From assembly GCA_947498055.1 (NCBI GenBank), contig CANMJA010000005.1:152882-216881 (forward strand): a stretch of DNA of 64,000 bases. The letters run 5' to 3'. A model generated the notes under the pieces. The model saw nothing but the letters and a program-made list of their open reading frames with translations, did not search any database and was not told the DNA's origin. The position numbers and the translations under genes were made by a program. Positions 58,687-64,000 of the stretch are shown here, piece by piece. Each line of letters starts with the position of its first letter. The stretch's first letter is position 1. The DNA comes from an uncultured Tenacibaculum sp. (lineage in GTDB: Bacteria > Bacteroidota > Bacteroidia > Flavobacteriales > Flavobacteriaceae).

Positions 58687-58771
58687 AGTAACTACTTTTG
58701 TTGGTACAATTAATTTAAGTCTATAACTCTTAGATTTGAATTATGGAGAGAGCCGTCTACTTGATTGTGCT
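58687..58771 (+). mobile_element. Group II intron tail fragment
   Basis: GAATTATGGAGAGAGCCGTC followed by TACTTGATTGTGC is the last part of the intron 3' end seen at 54841-54880. The preceding GGAGTAACTACTTTTGTTGGTA is shared with 55557. The sequence after the end, TGTGCTTAGG, resembles an attC-like core. Confidence 0.5.
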
Positions 58772-58790
58772 TAGGCTTTCCGCATCCTTT

Positions 58791-59243
58791 TTAAATTCCG
58801 TATGCTTTTTTCGCACTTTCAATTTGTTGTTCTTCCGTTGTTTCAGGATATAAAATATATTTAGGTGCAATTATTGTTTTAACTTCTCTAATATTAATTT
58901 TTGTTATAGTTGCAAATGGAAATTTACCTCCAGTCATTTTTGTCAATATTTTTTCCATTTCAGAGAATTCAGAGTCTTTTTTTTCAATAATTTCTCCTTT
59001 TCCCTTTATTTGAAACCCTTTTTGTATAAGAATGTCAATAAAACTAATACAAACATTTGAATTCTGTTTAATGTTCCGAACACTTTGGGGAGAAGCAATA
59101 TTCGCAATAATTATTTTGTCAGTTCCGTAATAATTAAAAATTTCTTTTGGCGAAACATTCGGTACATTTTCCGTCGAAACAGTTGCAAGCCAACATAGAA
59201 CACTTTTATCTATATACTCCTTAATTTCTGTCGTTAATTTCAT
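58791..59243 (-). CDS. Pyridoxamine 5'-phosphate oxidase-family protein
   Basis: A 150-residue single split-barrel FMN-binding domain: CWLATVSTENVPNVSPKEIF, IANIASPQSVRNIKQNSNVCISFIDILIQKGFQIKGKG. It is a small PPOX-like flavoprotein, different from the two-domain protein at 9929. It starts 14-20 bp after the attC-like core of S5 and is followed by an intron tail. Substrate unknown. Confidence 0.85.
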   Translation of the reverse strand: MKLTTEIKEYIDKSVLCWLATVSTENVPNVSPKEIFNYYGTDKIIIANIASPQSVRNIKQNSNVCISFIDILIQKGFQIKGKGEIIEKKDSEFSEMEKILTKMTGGKFPFATITKINIREVKTIIAPKYILYPETTEEQQIESAKKAYGI

Positions 59244-59256
59244 TTTTTTTTAGCTT

Positions 59257-59451
59257 ACGCACAACGTTTAGTGTAAGAAACGTAGGGCAGTTGAAAAGCA
59301 CAATAGTTTCGGTTTATTACTTAGCTAAATATAAATATTTTGCTTTTATCTTTTCTTCTATAAACGCTAAATTTTATGTTTAGCGGACTTTGTTAATATT
59401 CACAGACCTTTCGGTTAAACACAAACGCTCTATGTTTTTTATATATTGTGT
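59257..59451. repeat. attC-like junction S5
   Basis: Left arm GCACAACGTTTAGTGTAAGA then AACGTAGGGCAG; right arm AACGCTCTATGTTTTTTATA. The inner TTAGCTAAATATAAATATTT and the stem AACGCTAAAT/TTTAGCGG match S8. A group II intron fragment is inserted at the right end, at TATTGTG|TGTGCC. The next gene begins 14 bp from the left end. Confidence 0.6.
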
Positions 59452-59772
59452 GTGCCTTGAATGGTAAATATAATTCAAAATAACGAATGTCCCAAAGGGT
59501 GTAAGTCCCGATTACGAGGAAGTAAAGCTTTGAAAAAAAAACAAAGAGGACTCACAAATTAAGGAAGGGCAGAACGTTAATGGTCTTTAATTCGCATAGG
59601 AGTATTACTACGATAATGATAGTTTTCTAGTAGTAATATAGCCTTTGTTTAAGCGAGACATCTTAGGAGAAAACTAAGTGTCATTAACGAACCGCCGTAT
59701 ACGAGATCCGCATAAGGTTTATCCTGAGCGACAGTCGAAGGGTACGGTGGTGAGAGAGGCGTCTACTCGATT
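59450..59772 (+). mobile_element. Group II intron, internally deleted, without ORF
   Basis: The 5' end GTGTGCCTTGAATGG (GUGYG type) is shared with 60612. The first 90 bases are nearly identical to that copy. The protein-coding part is missing, and the 3' end (from ACGAACCGCCGTATACGAGA) carries the same insertion in the domain V stem as 54731. It is in plus orientation, opposite to the neighbouring genes. Confidence 0.7.
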
Positions 59773-59783
59773 ACCACATGTTT

Positions 59784-60416
59784 TTATTTTATTTGTTCAA
59801 TCGGGATTTTCAATAAATCACCATCGTAATGAACTTCGTTATTCTCAAATTGTTCTTTCGTAAATGCTTTTAGTTTCTTTTCTGGTTTTAGGTATTCTCC
59901 TAAAGGTTTTATGTCAATTAATTCGTTAAAAGTCAATTCAGTTCGAACAATCTCAAATTCCGTATTTGGAAATTTGCGTGAATACTGTAATTCGTCAAAA
60001 TACTGACCTTGTAAAAATAATGTTTCGTTTTCAGATATTTTTAGATAAAATCCAGAGCCTAAATCAAAAGTTTCCTTTCGTTTATAAACTTTGTCAGTCT
60101 TTATTTTCAGAACTTGAGCTTTTCCGTTTTTTATTTCGTTATCCACTTTTTTATTCCAATCTATTTCTCCGTTTTTTCTCATCCAATAAACCACAATTCC
60201 AATTGAAATTATTATCAACGGAATTGAAGTCAGCAACTGTGTGTTAGAAGAAACTTTACTGACGAATTTGTCATAAAGTAATAAAGGTGCTAAAAGAATC
60301 AGAGTAATTAATATCCATTTCTTTCCAAAATTCTCAAAGTGTTCCCAAAGCGAATTTTTCCTGCTTTTCAACAGTTTAATTTCCTCTGGATTATATGGAC
60401 GTTCGATTTTTCTCAA
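59784..60416 (-). CDS. Two-helix membrane protein, function unknown
   Basis: A 210-residue protein with two membrane segments (about 34-50 and 60-80) and a cytoplasmic or periplasmic C-terminal domain of 120 residues with beta pattern (ETLFLQGQYFDELQYSRKFP; NEVHYDGDLLKIPIEQIK). No family is recognised. It starts 7-10 bp after the attC-like core of S4 and ends 12 bp before an intron fragment, so it behaves as a one-gene cassette. Confidence 0.55.
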   Translation of the reverse strand: MRKIERPYNPEEIKLLKSRKNSLWEHFENFGKKWILITLILLAPLLLYDKFVSKVSSNTQLLTSIPLIIISIGIVVYWMRKNGEIDWNKKVDNEIKNGKAQVLKIKTDKVYKRKETFDLGSGFYLKISENETLFLQGQYFDELQYSRKFPNTEFEIVRTELTFNELIDIKPLGEYLKPEKKLKAFTKEQFENNEVHYDGDLLKIPIEQIK

Positions 60417-60422
60417 ATGTGT

Positions 60423-60612
60423 GGTAACGTTAAATATATGTCAAGTTGGGCAGAAAATAAGCGATTACTTTCAGTTTAGGTACAAGCCAAATCTTTTGTA
60501 TTTTGTTTTAATTTTTCTCTTTTAATACCAAATCAAAAGATTTGGTGACTTTGCAAATAGACAATGACTTTTGGATTAAAAACTAATTGCCCAATTTGCT
60601 ATATATAGTGTG
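60423..60612. repeat. attC-like junction S4
   Basis: Left arm GTAACGTTAAATATATGTCA then AGTTGGGCAG; right arm ATTGCCCAATTTGCTATATA. Inner AGCCAAATCTTTTGTATTTTG and stem ACCAAATC/GATTTGGT match S2 and S3. A group II intron fragment follows directly at the right end. Confidence 0.6.
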
Positions 60613-61053
60613 TGTGCCTTGAATGGTAAATATAATTCAAAATAACGAATGTCCCAAAGGGTGTAAGTCCTGATTACAAGGAAGTAACTCTCCTCAATTC
60701 AGTCCAAAATAAAGAAGTTAGACGAATGGCTAAGAAATCGGTTACGTTATTGTATTTGGCATGACTGGAAAAAGCCAGAACGCAAAAGAAAGAATCTAAT
60801 CCGTTTAGCAATACAACCAGATCAAGCTTATGCATGGAGTAGAACAAATTTAGGAGGTTGGAGAACAGCTCAAAGTCCTATTTTAGGAACTACTATCACA
60901 TTAAAGCGATTAAAATTACGTGGTTATATCAGTTTACTAGATTACTACAAGAAAACTAAGTATCATTAACGAACCGCCGTATACGAGACCCGTATGTGCG
61001 GTGGTGTGAGAGGCGTACTCTTCTCAGTTATGGGAAGAGCCGTCTACTCGATT
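60612..61053 (+). mobile_element. Group II intron, internally deleted, with maturase 3' end
   Basis: 5' end GTGTGCCTTGAATGG, about 90 bases of the 5' structural part, then a jump into the last 85 codons of the intron-encoded protein, then the 3' end with an uninterrupted domain V (ACCGCCGTATACGAGACCCG ... TGCGGTGG) and AGAGCCGTCTACTCGATT. It is on the plus strand, opposite to the cassette genes. It cannot code for an active reverse transcriptase. Confidence 0.8.
60703..60969 (+). pseudogene. Group II intron maturase/reverse transcriptase, C-terminal remnant
   Basis: KKLDEWLRNRLRYCIWHDWK, KPERKRKNLIRLAIQPDQAY and PILGTTITLKRLKLRGYISL form the C-terminal maturase (GIIM) region of the LtrA-type protein. 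The frame has no start and lacks all reverse-transcriptase motifs. It ends at 60969 just before domain V, as in intact introns. Confidence 0.85.
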
Positions 61054-61061
61054 AACAAATG

Positions 61062-61994
61062 TTATTTAGTGATTTTGATTATTTTGTCAGATATAAAATT
61101 TTTGATTTTTTTCAGAGATTTAACTTTATAAAAAGCATAGTCTTCTCCATTGGACACTAAGATTAGATTAGAAAATTTACTATTGTAAAAAGCAATTTCT
61201 AATAAGTTATTTTTTCGTTTCTTCTTTTTTTTGTTTATAATATCATTTAAGGTAAGCTTATTTTCATAAGATAGAGATAAGCTATATATTTGATGTAACT
61301 GATTAAAAATATTTTCTTTTTCTAAATCTGAAAAATCTATATATTCAGAATTCTGAAATTCTTTGATTAAAATTTCTTTAATTAAAGTTTGTTTGTCATT
61401 ATTCTCATAAAGTAATCGTTCTTTTTTATAATTATTAATAGAATATTTGAAATTTAAAGAATCTGTGTCTTTAAAAAAATCTATAATTTTAGTATTTATT
61501 GATTCTTTTATGATTGTATATTCATTTTTTAAAACTAAATCAGATATAAACCACTCGTTTTTTCTTTTAGATACTTCTAATTTGATATAAAACCCAAGAG
61601 GTTTTGAAAATAACATTTTAATTTTACTATTAAAATATTTAGGTATTAGTTTATAGTCACTATAAAAAGATTCCGTTTTATTCTCTTTATTAAAATATGT
61701 GTACGAGTTTGTACTGTGTGATATTGAATTTAAATTTCTAACATTATATTTTTTTAGAATATTATTTATAGTATTTACTCGTTTTTTTAAATCATCTAAG
61801 CTGTACTTTAATTTAAAATCCTTGTCAGCGAAATCATAAATAGATTTGACATTATTAGATTGAATATCGTTTTTTAACTTATTAATAAATTCAAAGGTTT
61901 CTTTTTCTTTCGATAAATTATAGTCTTGATTATCTGATTGACTATATATATTGATATATGTCATCGTTATAAAAAAAATAAGCTTTAATCTCAT
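61062..61994 (-). CDS. Secreted orphan protein
   Basis: A 310-residue protein with a signal peptide (to about 19, NIYSQ). The mature part is Lys/Asn/Ser-rich and mixed alpha/beta (IYDFADKDFKLKYSLDDLKK; ISDLVLKNEYTIIKESINTK), with a C-terminal GEDYAFYKVKSLKKIKNFIS. No family is recognised. The start is 16 bp from the attC-like core of S3; the stop is 8 bp from the intron fragment. It behaves as a one-gene cassette. Confidence 0.5.
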   Translation of the reverse strand: MRLKLIFFITMTYINIYSQSDNQDYNLSKEKETFEFINKLKNDIQSNNVKSIYDFADKDFKLKYSLDDLKKRVNTINNILKKYNVRNLNSISHSTNSYTYFNKENKTESFYSDYKLIPKYFNSKIKMLFSKPLGFYIKLEVSKRKNEWFISDLVLKNEYTIIKESINTKIIDFFKDTDSLNFKYSINNYKKERLLYENNDKQTLIKEILIKEFQNSEYIDFSDLEKENIFNQLHQIYSLSLSYENKLTLNDIINKKKKKRKNNLLEIAFYNSKFSNLILVSNGEDYAFYKVKSLKKIKNFISDKIIKITK

Positions 61995-62009
61995 TGGTTT
62001 TTAATATTT

Positions 62010-62180
62010 GCTAACGTCTCGGCTATGGTTAGTACGGGATTAAAAAGCGATTAATTTCGAATTAAGCACTTAGCCAAAACTTTTTATTTTGTTTTATCTT
62101 TTCATTTTAAAGCCAAATCAAAAAGATTTGGCGGGCTTGGTTAAAAGCAATAAACTTTGGTTTAAGTACCAAAACCCGTA
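62010..62180. repeat. attC-like junction S3
   Basis: Left arm GCTAACGTCTCGGCTATGGT then TAGTACGGG; right arm CCCGTATTAACTATAGTC overlaps the end of the gene at 62162. Inner TTAGCCAAAACTTTTTATTT and the stem AGCCAAATC-AAAAA-GATTTGGC are the clearest copy of the internal hairpin. Confidence 0.6.
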
Positions 62181-62677
62181 TTAACTATAGTCATTGTTAT
62201 CTGCTTTTTCCATTCATCTACTTTTCGATTATATAACTTATAAAATTCATCCTTGACAAATTCTATTTCTTGAAATCCATTAGAAATTTCGGTAATTGAA
62301 TTCCAATCAATAATTTTTCCTATACGGCTATTGCTTGATTCGTGAAAACCTGTTCGTAGATTTAAATAAGAACCATCAACTTTTATTGCAAGACAGTGAT
62401 ATGATAAAATTGATTCACAATTTATTCTGTTAAAAACAAACTCTTTTTTCCCATCCAGTGTGGATATATCTTCACCTCTTGTCGTTGAAGAATGTATTAC
62501 ATAGAACCCTTTATATTCTCCCGTTTCGTAAATTTCTTCAGCTATCTCATTCTCATTTAATTCTTTCCAGATATCAAATTCAGTTTTTTCATAGGCGATA
62601 ATGTAAAAATCTATTGTTCCCAATGAACTTGGAGAAGTTCTTATGATTTTAAATTCTGGATGTTTTATTCTTTTCAT
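62162..62677 (-). CDS. Orphan cytosolic protein
   Basis: A 171-residue soluble protein (IIRTSPSSLGTIDFYIIAYE; STTRGEDISTLDGKKEFVFN; GFQEIEFVKDEFYKLYNRKV). No family is recognised. It is 5 bp downstream of the 150-residue gene and forms a two-gene cassette with it. Its last codons (NTGFGT) lie in the arm of the attC-like site S3. Confidence 0.5.
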   Translation of the reverse strand: MKRIKHPEFKIIRTSPSSLGTIDFYIIAYEKTEFDIWKELNENEIAEEIYETGEYKGFYVIHSSTTRGEDISTLDGKKEFVFNRINCESILSYHCLAIKVDGSYLNLRTGFHESSNSRIGKIIDWNSITEISNGFQEIEFVKDEFYKLYNRKVDEWKKQITMTIVNTGFGT

Positions 62678-62682
62678 ATTAT

Positions 62683-63135
62683 TCAGTTTTCTTTTTGGAC
62701 TGAAAGTTTATAAGCATTAAAAAAGTGTTCCTTTTCTTCACTCTCAAAATTCACATCAACTATTGACCAATTGTCACCCAGGTTTGTAAAGTCAACCTCT
62801 CCATCCATTGTTACAGATTTTAATCTTGAGCTTGATTTTTCAATATTCAATTTGTCAAAATCACATTTCAATAAAAATGTAAACATTCCCCATTGAAAGG
62901 CATAAATTTCTCCATTATTTGGGTTAACAAGTAAATTATAAATACTTAGTGAAGCTTTTGACTCATTTGGTATTAGTGCCCCATAATTATTGAAAAATGT
63001 TTGGCTTCCACTATCAAATCCACTTCCGGCATCTTCACCGAATTTATAATGTTTTGTATCCTCAAGATTTAAGTCAAGAAGTTCTAAAACTTTATTGTTC
63101 GGCTTAGAATTGAAAATTTTATTTAGTAGTTCCAT
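62683..63135 (-). CDS. Orphan protein, possibly SMI1/KNR4-like
   Basis: A 150-residue soluble protein: LLDLNLEDTKHYKFGEDAGS, YNLLVNPNNGEIYAFQWGMF and WSIVDVNFESEEKEHFF. The N(G)EIYAFQWG segment recalls SUKH/SMI1-KNR4 immunity-type proteins, but the match is weak. It begins 20 bp after the attC-like core of S2. It is linked to the orphan gene 62162 downstream. Confidence 0.45.
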   Translation of the reverse strand: MELLNKIFNSKPNNKVLELLDLNLEDTKHYKFGEDAGSGFDSGSQTFFNNYGALIPNESKASLSIYNLLVNPNNGEIYAFQWGMFTFLLKCDFDKLNIEKSSSRLKSVTMDGEVDFTNLGDNWSIVDVNFESEEKEHFFNAYKLSVQKEN

Positions 63136-63154
63136 TTTCTTTTTTGTCGTATTG

Positions 63155-63353
63155 CAGATAACGGCTCAGTGTATGAAACGTAGCGTGCAAAAAGATACTA
63201 CATTTAGAGTTTATCACAGAGCCAAATTTTTATATTTTGATTTAACTTCTCAGTTTAAAAGCCAAATTAAAAATTTGGCGGTCTTTGCAAATAATTATGA
63301 ACCTTTAGGTTTAGCACTTATTAGCTATGTTTTATACACCTTGTTGTGCGTTC
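63155..63353. repeat. attC-like junction S2
   Basis: Left arm AACGGCTCAGTGTATGAAAC then GTAGCGTGC; right arm TTAGCTATGTTTTATACACC then TTGTTGTGCGTTCG. GTGTATGAAACGTAGC pairs with GCTATGTTTTATACAC (two G-T wobbles). Inner AGCCAAATTTTTATATTTTG and AGCCAAATT/AATTTGGC. It is the most complete example of the family and has no intron. Confidence 0.65.
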
Positions 63354-63361
63354 GTACTTTT

Positions 63362-63880
63362 TTATTTCAGTACTTTGTTCATTACAAGATTTTCATAAGT
63401 GTTTTCATCCATTGGAAAATCAACCGTTCCGATTGAGTCATATCCGTGTTTTTTATAAAAAGCAATGGCTCTTTCATTGTTAGTCCAAACTTCTAAATTC
63501 AGATTTTTAAATCCATTATTCCATATTTTTGTTTCAGCTTCTTTTAATAACTGATTTCCAATTCCTTGTCCGTAGAACCTTCCCAATACATAAAGCTTAC
63601 TTAATTCAGGAACATCTATTTTTCTAATAGGACAGCTACTATTATATAATACTTCTGCAACTCCAATAGGATTTCCGTTTTTATACGCAATAATGAGTTG
63701 GTCGGGATTTTCTTTTATAATGTTTTCAACATATTCTGTTGAGAATCTCTTCGTAATATAATTTGAAATTTCTACACTAATTCCATTCCAAGCATATGCT
63801 TCAATATTAACTGTTTTTAATAAGATTGATATTCGTAATGAATCGGAAACTTTGGCTTTTCCATATGATATTTCAGTCAT
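63362..63880 (-). CDS. GNAT acetyltransferase
   Basis: A 172-residue GNAT protein: NGNPIGVAEVLYNSSCPIRK, then LYVLGRFYGQGIGNQLLKEA (acetyl-CoA loop QGIGNQLL), and NLEVWTNNERAIAFYKKHGYDSIGT. It probably acetylates a small amine. It starts 45 bp from the attC-like core at the window edge (S1) and ends 9 bp before S2, so it is a one-gene cassette. Confidence 0.9.
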   Translation of the reverse strand: MTEISYGKAKVSDSLRISILLKTVNIEAYAWNGISVEISNYITKRFSTEYVENIIKENPDQLIIAYKNGNPIGVAEVLYNSSCPIRKIDVPELSKLYVLGRFYGQGIGNQLLKEAETKIWNNGFKNLNLEVWTNNERAIAFYKKHGYDSIGTVDFPMDENTYENLVMNKVLK

Positions 63881-63914
63881 ATTGTTTGATGATTTATTTC
63901 AACTGTTTTTTTGG

Positions 63915-64000
63915 GTATGACGCACAACGTATAAGTGTATGTTTTGTTTGGTTATAATCGTTTGCGAAGCTATAGCGAAGACAAACTATTTACCAAATTA
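63915..64000. repeat. attC-like junction S1, cut by the window edge
   Basis: ATGACGCACAACGTATAAGT then G-TATG. On the minus strand the 3' core is ACGTTGTGCG, as at S5 and S7. The rest of the palindrome lies beyond the window. Confidence 0.45.

Noticed and set aside
59678..59863. Plus-strand 61-residue frame over the intron 3' end
   Set aside because: It translates structural RNA sequence of the group II intron (domain V-VI) and runs antisense into a real gene.
54731..61053. Active group II intron
   Set aside because: Every copy lacks most of the intron-encoded protein, and two have an interrupted domain V.
63095..63436. Plus-strand 113-residue frame over junction S2
   Set aside because: It covers the attC-like palindrome and the ends of two minus-strand genes; the Cys/Phe-rich translation is not protein-like.

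Overview
The window is about 70% A+T and reads as a chromosomal segment of a marine-type member of the Flavobacteriaceae (Bacteroidota). The evidence is the set of lineage markers: a C-terminal type IX secretion sorting domain (39101-40537), a TonB-dependent receptor with a carboxypeptidase-regulatory N-terminal domain, an OlsF-type PlsC-GNAT acyltransferase, Bacteroidota promoters of the TAnnTTTG type, and GG-leader peptides of the Bacteroidota kind. No rRNA, tRNA or CRISPR array was seen. The genus cannot be fixed from the sequence; Polaribacter or Tenacibaculum relatives would fit.

Bases 1-22.6 kb are ordinary core-like chromosome: aspartate kinase (cut by the window edge), the aminolipid acyltransferase, an OmpA-like lipoprotein, YiaA, a VOC protein, a MarR-GNAT fusion, a TetR regulator with two matching operators, a D-2-hydroxyacid dehydrogenase, panB, a sigma factor with a ZAS-like partner, an O-methyltransferase, tatA, a large M28 peptidase, a CBS protein and a single-stranded DNA-binding protein.

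Bases 22.6-30.4 kb are a transport locus read to the right: a small CxxC membrane protein and an ABC ATPase gene occur as two tandem copies, followed by a siderophore-type TonB receptor and two DUF3526 ABC permeases. The second ATPase is intact. The first keeps its full reading frame but has lost Walker A, Walker B and the H-loop histidine. The duplicated leader regions carry matching hairpins.

Bases 30.4-46 kb are a variable island: an FG-GAP/VCBS protein, a 53-residue GG-motif peptide, a frameshifted second GG peptide, broken lipoprotein genes, a secreted HELIH zincin-like protein beside a Sel1/T9SS protein, coiled-coil proteins, a STAS protein and many small orphans. The same 110-140 bp two-hairpin repeat occurs five times here, a second hairpin family four times, and a 56-bp unit three times in tandem.

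Bases 46-64 kb are almost entirely minus-strand accessory genes: a frameshifted NmrA-like oxidoreductase with its MarR regulator and twin operators, CPBP protease, WYL regulator, two DNA alkylation repair HEAT proteins, DUF1801, GyrI-like, GlxA and a DJ-1/PfpI-zincin fusion, PPOX, GNAT and orphans. From about 50.9 kb onward the genes are separated by a recurring 150-200 bp imperfect palindrome with the outer marks of integron attC sites. In most cases the next gene starts 10-45 bp after a GTT core. Fragments of at least two kinds of group II intron sit at several of these junctions, one still encoding the maturase C-terminus. No integrase is in the window. This integron-like cassette array with intron relics, and the degenerate ABC ATPase, are the most interesting parts.
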